Below, piece after piece: positions 49,711 to 60,249 of a stretch of 64,000 bases of DNA (within the stretch, counting starts at the first letter, position 1; each line of letters starts with the position of its first letter). Source of the stretch: Cytophagaceae bacterium. Lineage in GTDB: Bacteria > Bacteroidota > Bacteroidia > Cytophagales > Cytophagaceae. Where the stretch lies: assembly GCA_029237685.1 (NCBI GenBank), contig JAQZBV010000026.1, positions 1 to 64,000 of the forward strand, given 5' to 3'. Below the pieces are notes generated by a model. It did no database searches. It was not told the DNA's origin and worked only from the letters and a program-made list of their open reading frames with translations. A program made the translations under genes and the position numbers.

Positions 49711-49820
49711 GATGAATCTTTAAATTCCCTACGTCAGTATTACCTGCTTCAGGTCCGATGGGTATTTCTCAGTCTGTTCCGATGTGATCGGAAGGTATGA
49801 CACCCCTTAAAGATTCGTTA
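49711..49820 (-). ncRNA. TPP riboswitch (THI element) A
   Basis: Minus strand: AACGAATCTTTAAGGGGTGTCATACC..GGAACAGACTGAGAAATACCCATCGGACCTGAAGCAGGTAATACTGACGTAGGGAATTTAAAGATTCAT; contains CUGAGAAAUACCC, ACCUGA, GGUAAUAC and CGUAGGGAA core motifs. Confidence 0.88.
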
Positions 49821-49939
49821 CATTCTACTAAAGAGGAAATAACGTGCCAATGCGATGAGGTGTCCCGAAACAGTATTTTTATAGTATCCAATGGATAAAT
49901 GTGCCACAATTTGACTATAAATGTGGTTAAATTTCTATG

Positions 49940-52165
49940 CTAATTTCTTACGGCGTCTTCCAGGTCAATGCTAGTGATATCTACCAGAAATGAAAGCACC
50001 TGATGCTGGCCGGGTAAATTATATTGTGCATGCGTAGATTTATTACCAACTTTTATACTGTGTGCGTAAGAAGGTAAAGAAACAAACATATCTTCATCTG
50101 TCACATCATCGCCTATACATAAAATAAAATCGGGCTGAATGTATTGAATGAGTTTAGCTGCTATAATTCCTTTATTGCAATCACTGGGTTTGACTTCGAT
50201 GACCTTATTTCCATCGAGTACATTCAGATTAAATTGGTTACTGATCACATTACTCAGCTCTTCCAATAATTCTCTCGATCGTGTAAAAGAGAAACTGGCT
50301 TCTGCTTTACGATAATGCCAGCAAAGACCGGTCTCTTTGTTTTCAATAAATGTTCCGGGACAGCGGTTCACATATTTTTCAAATATCGGCATCACATACT
50401 CTTTCCATTTAGAATCCTGTACCCGATCGGATATCCAGGCTTCAGAAGGTTTTTTAAGAAAGGCACCATGTTCAGCCGATAAATAGACAGGAAGTTCGGC
50501 AAACACTTGCTGCATAAAATCCTTATCCCTTCCACTGATAATAGCAATCTGATTGTCCGATGAGGCAGCCAACTCTCGTATTAATGTAAATATAGATTCG
50601 GATGGAAAAGCTAAAGAAGGAATCAAATTAAACGCAGCCAATGTACCGTCGTAATCAAATAAGAACAAACGTTTGGTACTTTGACTATAGTCTTCATGAA
50701 TGCTTCGAACAATCTTCTGATCCACCAAACGAGTTTTCATTCTATTCTGCTTGTTTTTAATGGCATCCAATTCACTGATAAAGTCCTCTGACCATCTGAA
50801 GATATCGTATGATTTAATTCTATGCTGCATATTTTCCATCCGCACATTTTTCTCTGCGGCAGACATATTTAAGGCCTGGTATAAAGAATGCGCGATTTGG
50901 CTTTTATCTGTAGGATTAATTTGAATAGCACCTTCCAATTCGGCTGCGGCTCCTGCCATTTCACTTAAAATTAATACTCCGTCTTTATCTTTCCGGCTTG
51001 CAATAAATTCTTTGGCCACCAGATTCATTCCGTCTCTTACAGGTGTGATAAGAGCTACATCGCACACAGAATACAAACCCAAAAGTTCTGAGAAACTCAA
51101 TGACGTATACATGTAAATAATGGGACGCCAGTTAAAACTGCCATACTTCCCATTGATACGACCTATGGTTTCTTCCAATTCGTGCTTCATGTCCTGGTAT
51201 TGAAGAATGGTATCTCTTGATGGTACAATGACCATAATAAACACCACCTTTTCTTTCCACTCCGGATAAGCTTCCAGGAAAGCTTGGTAACCTGTCAAGC
51301 GATGAATCAGACCTTTGGAATAGTCCAAGCGATCCACAGAGAAAATAATTTTCTTTTCTTTCTGTTCTGTTTTTACTTTTTCACGAAATTCAATTACTTC
51401 CGGTAGATCATACGCCTCATTGAATTTCTTATAATCAATACTGATGGGAAAAGTATCCGTACGCACCGGCCGATCTTCCACCATGATATCTTTCAACGCG
51501 TAATCGTAACCCAGCACACGCGCTACAGCTTTGGCAAAGTATTGCGTATAATCATTGATGTGAAAGCCTGCCAAATCTGCGCCTAAGATGCCGTTCAACA
51601 ATTCTCTTTGCCATTGTCGTGGCAATAACCGAAACAATTCAAAAGAAGGAAAAGGAATATGAAGAAAGAATCCGATAGTAGCCTTGTTGTATTTTTGTCT
51701 AAGAAGATCAGGCAGCAACAGCAAGTGATAATCATGAACCCATATCAAATCGCCTTCTTCATAGAGCGGTTCAATGGCTTTGCAGAACAATTCATTGGCT
51801 TCTTTGTAGGCGTGAAAATTCTCTTCTTCGAATTGTGTGATAAAGGGATAGTAATGAAACAAAGGCCATATTGTACTGTTACAAAATCCTCCGTAGAATT
51901 TTTCATTGAGACTTGTCTCCAAATAAACGGGAGCCAATTCAAATTCTTTATTCTTTAAAACTTCTGGTGAAGTATCTTCCGGTAAGCCATCGGCACAGCC
52001 TACCCAAGTTATCTTTTGATCCGCAGGCAGCTGTCCCGTTTGTTTCAACTGACTGGCCAAAGATAAAATAGCCGATACCAATCCTCCTGAATTTTGTACC
52101 AATACCCCTTCTTCCAGTTTGAAAGGCATTCGGTAAGCAACGATGATGAGTTTGTTAATCTTCAT
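49940..52165 (-). CDS. Bifunctional trehalose-6-phosphate synthase/phosphatase (OtsA-OtsB fusion)
   Basis: [45 protein letters not shown]-terminal [27 protein letters not shown]. Confidence 0.95.
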   Translation of the reverse strand: MKINKLIIVAYRMPFKLEEGVLVQNSGGLVSAILSLASQLKQTGQLPADQKITWVGCADGLPEDTSPEVLKNKEFELAPVYLETSLNEKFYGGFCNSTIWPLFHYYPFITQFEEENFHAYKEANELFCKAIEPLYEEGDLIWVHDYHLLLLPDLLRQKYNKATIGFFLHIPFPSFELFRLLPRQWQRELLNGILGADLAGFHINDYTQYFAKAVARVLGYDYALKDIMVEDRPVRTDTFPISIDYKKFNEAYDLPEVIEFREKVKTEQKEKKIIFSVDRLDYSKGLIHRLTGYQAFLEAYPEWKEKVVFIMVIVPSRDTILQYQDMKHELEETIGRINGKYGSFNWRPIIYMYTSLSFSELLGLYSVCDVALITPVRDGMNLVAKEFIASRKDKDGVLILSEMAGAAAELEGAIQINPTDKSQIAHSLYQALNMSAAEKNVRMENMQHRIKSYDIFRWSEDFISELDAIKNKQNRMKTRLVDQKIVRSIHEDYSQSTKRLFLFDYDGTLAAFNLIPSLAFPSESIFTLIRELAASSDNQIAIISGRDKDFMQQVFAELPVYLSAEHGAFLKKPSEAWISDRVQDSKWKEYVMPIFEKYVNRCPGTFIENKETGLCWHYRKAEASFSFTRSRELLEELSNVISNQFNLNVLDGNKVIEVKPSDCNKGIIAAKLIQYIQPDFILCIGDDVTDEDMFVSLPSYAHSIKVGNKSTHAQYNLPGQHQVLSFLVDITSIDLEDAVRN

Positions 52166-52180
52166 AGTGTATTCGTTTTA

Positions 52181-53953
52181 TTAATAGAAGGTAGGATGAT
52201 CCTGCTTGGCAGATATCCGATACACCGCATTCATCAAACCTACATGGCTGTATGTTTGCGGGAAGTTGCCCCACTGACTGCCGTCTACTCCTACATCCTC
52301 GCTGAAAAGATTCAAATGATTGGCATGCTGAATGACGCGGTCCAATGTTTTAACGGCATCGTCTACCCTTCCTACACAAGCCAGGGCTTCTACATACCAG
52401 AAAGAACATACCAGGAAAGTAGTTTCAGGGAGACCGAAATCATCTTTATGTACGTAACGATAAAACAATCCATTGTCGGACATCAATTCTTTTTCCATAG
52501 CCTGCAAATGAAGTTGAGCTTTTTCGGAAGAAGGATCCAGGTAATGCATGGTGATCAGTTGCAAACAGCTTGCATCAAGGTGTTTGGAATCCACAGCCTG
52601 CATATAGGCCTTGCGTTCCGGATCGTAAGCCCGTTCGATGTATGAAGCCGCTTTATCCATCAGTACTTCGGCTTCTTGCTGCATAGCCTCGTCTTTTGTA
52701 AAGATCGCAATGCGTTTGGCTGCTTTCGCTCCTGCCCAATGGAACAAATAGGTATAAGTATGATGCTGACTAAGATTTCTGAACTCCCAAATACCGGCAT
52801 CTTTTTCTTCCATTGTTTTTGAAATCAAACGCATCAATTGACGTATGTTTTCATGATCAAGCCTGCCAAGATGAACGAGTCGCGCATCTATGTACATCGG
52901 CAGAATACTCGCCAAGACTTGTCCGTATACATCGTTTTGTATATGTGTAAACGCATCATTCCCTATTCTTACAGGAGTATTACCTAAATAGCCGCTCAAA
53001 GGAATTTCTATTTCGGTAAGTTTGTGTTCGCCTGTAATAGAAAATAAAGGTTGAATCCTGTTGCTCTCTTTGCGTATGATATTTACAATGTATTCAAAGT
53101 ATTTTTCCGACTCTTCAAAATGGCCGATACTGTTTAACGCGTTGAGTGTATAATAGGTATCACGCATCCAGCAATAACGGTAATCCCAATTTCTTGTACT
53201 GCCTGGAAACTCTGGCAAACTCGTCGTACCGGCTGCGATAATGCCTCCTGTATCTTCGTATTGGTGAAGTTTCAACACTAAACCTGAACGGATGACCTGC
53301 TCCTGGTACAACTGTGAAATGGACATCGACTTCACCCACTTTTGCCAATACTGTGTCGTCTTAAATAAAAACTCTTCTGCGGTTTCCGCTAAGGGCGCTT
53401 CCAGCGGAATACCGTAACTAAAACACAAATATTTGTTTTGTGTCAGTACAAATTCTTTTTCTTCTTTAATGTATGCTAAAGGCACATCGGTTGTTAATCG
53501 CACCTGATCATTATATCCTAAAAAACGCAAGTGATTACTGCCTTCAGAAACCTCCGCTTTATGCTGTCCATAGTGATGTGTAGGAGTACATACAATTTTT
53601 ATCTGTGGTGCGCCATTCAATAATTCTATTTTCCGAAACAACATTAAAGGCTTAAACGCACGACTAACCTGCAAAAATCGCGGGGCATAATCCAATACTC
53701 TAAACCGGCTTCCATCTGACATCACAAATTCTGTAGCCAGAATATTTGTATTGGGTAAATAATACTGATGGCTTTCTGCACGGCTATCTACCGGCCGAAT
53801 AGAAAACTCGCCTCCTTTTTCTTCATCCAACAAAGATCCAAACAAAAAATCACTGTCAAACCGAGGCATACACATCCACCGCACATTAGACGAAGTGTCT
53901 ACATAAGCCATGAACGAGCAATTCCCTATCAATCCCATTTTATACTTATGCAT
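52181..53953 (-). CDS. GH15 glucoamylase/trehalase-like glycosidase
   Basis: LPEFPGSTRNWDYRYCWMRDTYYTLNAL; FLVCSFWYVEALACVG; SEDVGVDGSQWGNFPQTYSHVGLMNA. Confidence 0.93.
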   Translation of the reverse strand: MHKYKMGLIGNCSFMAYVDTSSNVRWMCMPRFDSDFLFGSLLDEEKGGEFSIRPVDSRAESHQYYLPNTNILATEFVMSDGSRFRVLDYAPRFLQVSRAFKPLMLFRKIELLNGAPQIKIVCTPTHHYGQHKAEVSEGSNHLRFLGYNDQVRLTTDVPLAYIKEEKEFVLTQNKYLCFSYGIPLEAPLAETAEEFLFKTTQYWQKWVKSMSISQLYQEQVIRSGLVLKLHQYEDTGGIIAAGTTSLPEFPGSTRNWDYRYCWMRDTYYTLNALNSIGHFEESEKYFEYIVNIIRKESNRIQPLFSITGEHKLTEIEIPLSGYLGNTPVRIGNDAFTHIQNDVYGQVLASILPMYIDARLVHLGRLDHENIRQLMRLISKTMEEKDAGIWEFRNLSQHHTYTYLFHWAGAKAAKRIAIFTKDEAMQQEAEVLMDKAASYIERAYDPERKAYMQAVDSKHLDASCLQLITMHYLDPSSEKAQLHLQAMEKELMSDNGLFYRYVHKDDFGLPETTFLVCSFWYVEALACVGRVDDAVKTLDRVIQHANHLNLFSEDVGVDGSQWGNFPQTYSHVGLMNAVYRISAKQDHPTFY

Positions 53954-54158
53954 CCTTACGAGGGTTAATGATTAACAATAGCTGTACTTCTGCAATAATT
54001 GATCCTTGGGTAAAAAAAAGAAGCCGAATCTGTCATCACAGTAAAAGTAAAACTCATACTACTGGTGACCAGTACCTAAAAAAAAGGAATAAAATCCTCA
54101 AAACTATTTTTTTTATGCTCAGCAATTCCACATTATGAGGAATTAGTACACAAAAAAA

Positions 54159-54188
54159 ATAAGCCAGCGAATTACTCACTGGCTTATT
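54159..54188 (-). terminator. Intrinsic terminator
   Basis: AATAAGCCAGcgaattactcaCTGGCTTATT with minus-strand U-tract. Confidence 0.75.
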
Positions 54189-54209
54189 GAAATGAATAAT
54201 CATGAGATA

Positions 54210-54896
54210 TTATTCATAGATGATCTTATTATTACGATCCAACAATAAATACTCTTCTGTTTCAATGTAATTTCTAAAGTTTTCTATGTCATCTTTCACT
54301 AGCTTCTCGAACAAAGGTGTAAACAGACGAGCTACTTTTTCTCCTGCTATACCTAGCGGAGCACGGTAAGAAATGACCGCTTCTATACCTGTTGTATTTT
54401 CATCTATTTCCCTGAATCGAACATTACCGGCATTTTCAATCGTTGCACCATGCAGCGATTGCCAGCCAATCATGTGATTGGGATATTGTTTTACAATTTC
54501 TGCTTTCCAGGTGATGGTACCCAAACCTCCCGGAACTTTTGCTTTCCATTCTGATAAGGTTTCATCCCACTCTTCTACACTCTTCAAATGTGTCATGAAC
54601 AAAGGAAGATTCTCCAGTCTTCTCCAAAAGGCATACACTTCGCTTACCGGTTTGTTCACAATCAGCGCAGTTTCAATGGTAATGTTCTTGGCCGGATTGG
54701 GTAATCTTTTTTTATTGAAAGCAGAATATACGACGCAATTGCCCGTAGCACCACGATAAACCAAATAGGCACCCAATGCTGCGTTTAAGATACTTTTATT
54801 TTTTCCTGTCAGGGCTTTATATAACAAGGCGGAACCGGCAGTGACTGAAACAAGGCGTTCAGGTCCCGATACGTTGATGTTTGATTTTACTTCCAT
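54210..54896 (-). CDS. SRPBCC (cyclase/dehydrase) protein with DUF2892-like N-terminus
   Basis: MEVKSNINVSGPERLVSVTAGSALLYKAL...ALGAYLVYRGATGNC, then IETALIVNKPVSEVYAFWRRLENLPLFMTHLKSVE. Confidence 0.85.
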   Translation of the reverse strand: MEVKSNINVSGPERLVSVTAGSALLYKALTGKNKSILNAALGAYLVYRGATGNCVVYSAFNKKRLPNPAKNITIETALIVNKPVSEVYAFWRRLENLPLFMTHLKSVEEWDETLSEWKAKVPGGLGTITWKAEIVKQYPNHMIGWQSLHGATIENAGNVRFREIDENTTGIEAVISYRAPLGIAGEKVARLFTPLFEKLVKDDIENFRNYIETEEYLLLDRNNKIIYE

Positions 54897-55040
54897 AATG
54901 GTAAGGTTTGATGAATACGATTGAATTGTATTCATAAATTATACCAGTATGGATAGACGATTTGTCTTGCCCCTAAATTGAGAGCGGCGTGCAATCACTG
55001 TTCTCCGCTCTGCTTAATTTCTCTTTCTCTGTTACTCTTG

Positions 55041-55245
55041 CTGTCCTGCCCCTAAATCCCCTAAAGGGGACTTATTTATTATTCTGTTTTTTAGCTATAG
55101 GCATGTCGTCCCGCTGGGGACGAATGATAACATGATTTAATGCACCCCGCCACACTGAATGGCTGGTTGTCTCGGAGGGACAAAATGTCTATAATCTTTA
55201 TTAAGACGGGAAATAAAGTCCCCTTTAGGGGATTTAGGGGCAAGC
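55041..55245. mobile_element. MITE-like non-autonomous element, copy 1
   Basis: TGCCCCTAAATCCCCTAAAGGGGACTT ... AAGTCCCCTTTAGGGGATTTAGGGGCAAG terminal inverted repeats; no ORF. Confidence 0.75.
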
Positions 55246-55303
55246 CGGATAGAGTTAACGCAAGCTTTTTACTAATGTCCGACAGTCAGCTCCGCTCTCT
55301 TAT

Positions 55304-56458
55304 TCATGCTCCTATCGCACGTCCCAATATATGTTCGCCATGTTTCGCTCTGATCTTATCCATGGCCTGGTACAGATTGATCGTACGCTTGGGATCATCG
55401 AACAGACTGATCTGGTAATTGCCATGCACCAAATCGCTCAGGCGAACACCAATCAAGCGAACCAGCATGCGCTTGTTGTATAATTTTTCAAATAGATCCG
55501 TGACTTTCTCCATTAAAAATTCATCCGAGGAGGTATAGAGAAAAGAACACTGCTTGGTTTGTGTATCAAAATTGGAGTAACGCAGTTTCACCGTCAGGCA
55601 ACCGGTCAGAAAATTTTCTTTGCGCAAACTAAAACACAACTCTTCCACCATCTTCAGCATCTTGGCACGCAGCATTTTTACATCGATGGTATCGGTTTCG
55701 AAAGTCGTTTCTGTAGAAAGTGATTTGCGTTCGGAATAAGGTTCTACCGGTGTATGGTCGATGCCATTGGCGCGCTGCCAAAGCAATGGCCCTGTTTTAC
55801 CAAACATCGATTCCAATAGTTTAACCGGCATGGCGCTTAATGTTTTTACATCGACCACACCTACCTGCTGCAATTGTTCTGCAGTTTTTCTGCCGATCAT
55901 CGGTATTTTCTCTACGCCTAAGGGAGAAAGAAATTGTTTTTCATTGCCGAATGGAATTTGCATTTGTCCATTGGGTTTCGACTCTCCCGTAGCCACTTTG
56001 GAAACCATTTTATTTTTAGACAAACCAAATGAAATGGGAAGCTCTGCTTCTTTCATTACGTATTGTCGGAGTTCGCTTGTCCATTTCATGCAACCGAAAA
56101 ATTTATCCAATCCTGAAATATCCAAGTAAAATTCGTCAATGGAGGCTTGTTCAAATACCGGTGCCTTCTCTGAAATAATCTCCCGAATCACTTTCGATTC
56201 CCGGCTGTATTCTTCCATGTCTCCTTTGATCCATATCGCATGCGGACAAAGTAAGCGAGCCATTTTAGAAGGCATGGCGGAATGCACACCGAACTTTCTC
56301 GCTTCATAACTGCAGGAGGCTACCACTCCACGATCACTTGAGCCTCCTATGATGACAGGTTTACCGGCAAGTTCTCTGCGCTTTTTCACTTCTACTGAAA
56401 CAAAAAAAGAATCCAAATCCATGTGTACGATGGAGCGTTTTTCATTGTCCTGCATCAT
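55304..56458 (-). CDS. dinB: DNA polymerase IV (Y-family)
   Basis: IVHMDLDSFFVSVEVKKRRELAGKPVIIGG; ASIDEFYLDISG. Confidence 0.95.
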   Translation of the reverse strand: MMQDNEKRSIVHMDLDSFFVSVEVKKRRELAGKPVIIGGSSDRGVVASCSYEARKFGVHSAMPSKMARLLCPHAIWIKGDMEEYSRESKVIREIISEKAPVFEQASIDEFYLDISGLDKFFGCMKWTSELRQYVMKEAELPISFGLSKNKMVSKVATGESKPNGQMQIPFGNEKQFLSPLGVEKIPMIGRKTAEQLQQVGVVDVKTLSAMPVKLLESMFGKTGPLLWQRANGIDHTPVEPYSERKSLSTETTFETDTIDVKMLRAKMLKMVEELCFSLRKENFLTGCLTVKLRYSNFDTQTKQCSFLYTSSDEFLMEKVTDLFEKLYNKRMLVRLIGVRLSDLVHGNYQISLFDDPKRTINLYQAMDKIRAKHGEHILGRAIGA

Positions 56459-59397
56459 ATGATTTCTTTTTGCACGAGGGGTAATTTTTCCATGTAATCC
56501 ACTTCCAGTGTGGGGTAATTAAATTCTTCCGAGATCTTGCCCGTCAGTTTGTAAAATCCGTTTCCTTTAAAAGGATAGCGCTTTAACGAAGGAGGAAAAT
56601 GTACCGTATCAAACGTTTTACTTTCCCTGTCGTAGAAATGACCGAAAGCCATGCGCTCTCCTTTTGAAGTATAACTATTTTTTAACGTAACGAAATAACC
56701 GACCATCGTTACTTTTTTATTCAGGTACTTCAATTGTTCCGAAGCGAGAATGCCTGTGTTGTATTTTTCAGGAAGCAGATCAAAAGGAAAGCACAACGGA
56801 AACTCCAGCAATTCGATTTGATCGTAGGCTTCTTCGTAAGAGTAATTTTTCAATTCCGGTAGTTCAAGATCTTTCAGATCCGGTTCAAAGAGCTCTGCAC
56901 CGCGGGAGATGTGAGCCGTTTTGGAGAACAAACGAAAACCTTCGAGTAACAATACCTTTTTTGATTTGCCTGTAAACCGAAAAGCATCCATACGAATCAA
57001 CAACATCAGTTGCTGATGAGAAACAGGAATGCGTTTGGTAAAATCATACAGATCTTTGTAAGGCCCATTGATCGAACGCTCCAAGGCAATGACCTCTCCT
57101 ATTTTACTTTCCAGGGAATGAATATACCGGAAGCCGATATACAGTTGTACCCCTTCAATGGTATCTCTGTAATCGCCCTTGTTTACACAAGGTGCGTTGA
57201 TGACTGCGCCCGCCATGCGCGCCTGCTGTACATAATATTCGCGGGGATAGAAGCCGCCTTCATTGTTCAGCACAGCGACATAAAACTCCATGGGATAATG
57301 TACCTTCAAATACAAACTGTGGTAACTCTCCACGGCAAAACTTGCGGAGTGCGCCTTAGAAAAAGAGAAACTCGCAAAGCTCTCGATCTGACGCCATATC
57401 TCTGTGACCACAAATTCTTCGTGTCCCTGCTTAAAACAAGATTCAAAGAATTCTTCTTTGATCATATCGAAGCCTGTAGATCCTTTGTACTTACCGCTCA
57501 TGGCACGACGAAGGATATCCGATTTTCCCATATCTAATCCGGCAAACTCATGCGCGATTTTAATCACGTCCTCCTGATACACCATGACACCATAAGTTCC
57601 TCCTAACAATTCTTTTATTTTGGGATGTAAATATTCCACCTTATCGGGATCCTGGAAATTGCGTACGTATTGATTCATCATCCCGGATTGAGCAACTCCA
57701 GGCCTGATGATCGAACTGGCGGCCACGAGGGTGAGGTAATCCTTGCACTTCAACTTTTTAAACAGCATGCGCATGCCTGGAGATTCTACATAAAAACAAC
57801 CGACGGTATCCGCCGTATACAAAGCCTCTTGCACCAAAGGATCATCTATCGCTTTTTGTGTATTGAATGCTATGTCTTCCCCTCTGTTCTTTTTCACAAT
57901 CTTCACCGTATCGCGAATGTGTCCCAGACCGCGTTGACCCAAGATATCGTATTTGTACAAACCCATTTCGTCTGCATCAAACATATCGAAATGCGTCAAG
58001 GGATAACCTTTGGGAGGAAGATCAGTAGCTGTATAGCAATTCACCGGTTCTTCCGAAATCAAAATCCCTCCGGCATGAATGGATAAGTGATTGGGTATAC
58101 CTTCCAGCTCTACTCCATATTTAAAAATCAAATCAATGATTTTATCGCGGTCTGCATTGTTGGTCTTTAATACTGCACGGTTATCAACCAGTGCATCAAT
58201 CTCCTGTTTGGGTAAGCCAAAGACTTTTCCCAACTCACGTAAAATGGATTTGCCTTTGAACCTGTTGTAAGTGGCCAGCAAAGCGGTATGTTCCAGCCCG
58301 TGTTTTTTGAAAATATATTCTGTAATTTTTTCCCGCTCGTAATGTTCGAAATCTAAATCGAAATCCGGCGGTGACGTGCGGTAAGGATTAAGGAAGCGTT
58401 CAAAGTACAAATCCAGTTTGATGGGATCCACTTCTGTAATGAACAAACAATAAGCGACAATGCTATTGGCGCCACTGCCTCTGCCCACATAAGCAAAATC
58501 TTGTGATTGCGCATACTGCAAAATATCCCAGGTGATGAGAAAATAAGCGTTAAAGTTTAACCGCTGAATGACTTCCAGCTCTTTCTTCACACGCTGCAAG
58601 GCTTCTTCATCGTTTGGCGGATAGCGTTTCGCCAAGCCTTCCATGGCCAGCTGCTCTAATAAACGATGATCTTCTTCCACCGTGCCGGTAAACGTTTTTC
58701 TATTTTTACTCTGAGTATCAAATACGATTTCACATTGATCCAACAGCTGTTGTGTAGTTTGAATCACTTGTGGTACCTCTTCAAATCTTTGATGCAGCTC
58801 GGCAACAGTCGGCATGCATTCATCCGGCTGTGCTTGTTGTTCCGGAAGAAGTTTAGACAATAAAGTATTCTTATCAATGGCCCTCAGCAAACGGTGTACG
58901 TTATAGCCCTTCTTATCCATGAACGTCACCGGATGCCAGATGACACAGCGGTCTTGTTGCTTGGCTTCCTTAGAAAATCTAAAACGGTTAAGATCCGACA
59001 CGCGGATACCAAGGTATTCGTTTTCTGCCAATTCTTCGATCCGCTTCTGTTTCCAGGGATAAATAAAAAAAACATGTTCCAGTTCAGGCGCCGATGCCGG
59101 TAGAGGAAGCGATGAACGATTGTGCTCGGATAGAAATTGATTCAGGAGTTGAAAGCCTTTGTTGTTTTTTGCCAACCCGATATACAGCAAACGATCATCT
59201 TGATGAAAGGCGATACCAAGTACAGGTTTTATGTTTTCTTTTTTACAGGCTTTGTAAAAAGAAAAGGAAGCAGAAGTATTGTGAATATCTGTGAGTGCCA
59301 GAACGGTCATTCCTTGTTTGACCGCTTCAGCAACCAGATCAGCGGGAGCCATGGTACCGTAGCGAAGGCTAAAATGACTGTGTGCGTTGATGATCAT
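56455..59397 (-). CDS. dnaE: DNA polymerase III alpha subunit (short, 980 aa; DnaE-like)
   Basis: PHP N-terminus NAHSHFSLRYG; YVGRGSGANSIVAYCLFITEVDPI; PPDFDLDFEHYEREKI; 4-bp overlap with dinB. Confidence 0.93.
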   Translation of the reverse strand: MIINAHSHFSLRYGTMAPADLVAEAVKQGMTVLALTDIHNTSASFSFYKACKKENIKPVLGIAFHQDDRLLYIGLAKNNKGFQLLNQFLSEHNRSSLPLPASAPELEHVFFIYPWKQKRIEELAENEYLGIRVSDLNRFRFSKEAKQQDRCVIWHPVTFMDKKGYNVHRLLRAIDKNTLLSKLLPEQQAQPDECMPTVAELHQRFEEVPQVIQTTQQLLDQCEIVFDTQSKNRKTFTGTVEEDHRLLEQLAMEGLAKRYPPNDEEALQRVKKELEVIQRLNFNAYFLITWDILQYAQSQDFAYVGRGSGANSIVAYCLFITEVDPIKLDLYFERFLNPYRTSPPDFDLDFEHYEREKITEYIFKKHGLEHTALLATYNRFKGKSILRELGKVFGLPKQEIDALVDNRAVLKTNNADRDKIIDLIFKYGVELEGIPNHLSIHAGGILISEEPVNCYTATDLPPKGYPLTHFDMFDADEMGLYKYDILGQRGLGHIRDTVKIVKKNRGEDIAFNTQKAIDDPLVQEALYTADTVGCFYVESPGMRMLFKKLKCKDYLTLVAASSIIRPGVAQSGMMNQYVRNFQDPDKVEYLHPKIKELLGGTYGVMVYQEDVIKIAHEFAGLDMGKSDILRRAMSGKYKGSTGFDMIKEEFFESCFKQGHEEFVVTEIWRQIESFASFSFSKAHSASFAVESYHSLYLKVHYPMEFYVAVLNNEGGFYPREYYVQQARMAGAVINAPCVNKGDYRDTIEGVQLYIGFRYIHSLESKIGEVIALERSINGPYKDLYDFTKRIPVSHQQLMLLIRMDAFRFTGKSKKVLLLEGFRLFSKTAHISRGAELFEPDLKDLELPELKNYSYEEAYDQIELLEFPLCFPFDLLPEKYNTGILASEQLKYLNKKVTMVGYFVTLKNSYTSKGERMAFGHFYDRESKTFDTVHFPPSLKRYPFKGNGFYKLTGKISEEFNYPTLEVDYMEKLPLVQKEII

Positions 59398-59425
59398 AAT
59401 GCTAATATATTTAGTATTATGATCA
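59391..59425. promoter_or_regulatory. 35-bp near-perfect palindrome overlapping dnaE start codon
   Basis: TGATCATAATgCTAATATATTTAGtATTATGATCA. Confidence 0.7.
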
Positions 59426-59529
59426 TAAAAAAGCTGTTAAGCCAATTTATTTAGTATTTCAAATTTACATAAGAGTCTATTTACTAATAATTTAACACAA
59501 GAAGAATATTTAAAAAATCCATAAGGGGC

Positions 59530-59640
59530 CTAGGAGAACCTAATAGGTTCACAGGAGGACTTCGGAAGTACAAAAATAGTAGTTCGAGGTACGACGGAGG
59601 GCTTCTGATGTACTAAAGTAGTGACGAGTACTAAATCGAA
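59530..59640. repeat. Degenerate tandem repeat (~40 bp unit)
   Basis: Minus strand: TAGTACATCAGAAGCCCTCCGTCGTACCT / TTGTACTTCCGAAGTCCTCCTGTGAACCT. Confidence 0.4.
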
Positions 59641-59713
59641 ATGAAAAAACTTTGACATGAGCGATTGTAAAAACTGTTTCTACGCTCTGTTTCTATTTCT
59701 ATTTTTATTCTGT

Positions 59714-59929
59714 CTGTCTTGCCCCTAAATCCCCTAAAGGGGACTTGATTTATTATTATATTTTTTGCCATAGACATGTCGTCCCGCTGGGACGAGTTAT
59801 TAATCGTTCCATGATTTTAATATGACCCCGTAGATAAAATAGCTGCTTGTCCCAGAGTGACAAAATGTCTATAGTCTTTTATTTAAACGGAAAATAAAGT
59901 CCCCTTTAGGGGATTTAGGGGCAAGACAG
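59714..59929. mobile_element. MITE-like non-autonomous element, copy 2
   Basis: CTGTCTTGCCCCTAAATCCCCTAAAGGGGACTT ... AAGTCCCCTTTAGGGGATTTAGGGGCAAGACAG; same layout as copy 1. Confidence 0.78.
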
Positions 59930-59977
59930 CATGAAGTGCGAGCGCGAGTATGGAGTAAGAAATCTTAATGCAAAGCC

Positions 59978-60232
59978 TTACTTGATGCTTATAGGTATTA
60001 GTATACCATTTTTAGGTTGCAGAACATCAACTTTCTCGAATTGCACTTTTGTGTGGAGGTATTCATTAAAAAATGCATGGTACCTATCTAAATCTTTCAC
60101 CTTGTATGGAAGTACAAAAACAGGATCTATAATCTCAGTAACATCTTCATCCTGCTTATCGCTACTACTTGGTCTGTTGCAGCAATAAAAAATAGCACAA
60201 ACGATCAATAAATAGGAAATGCTATTCTTCAT
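59978..60232 (-). CDS. Small putative lipoprotein/hypothetical
   Basis: MKNSISYLLIVCAIFYCCNRPSSS signal sequence with Cys. Confidence 0.55.
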   Translation of the reverse strand: MKNSISYLLIVCAIFYCCNRPSSSDKQDEDVTEIIDPVFVLPYKVKDLDRYHAFFNEYLHTKVQFEKVDVLQPKNGILIPISIK

Positions 60233-60249
60233 GATTTATCATTCTTCAA

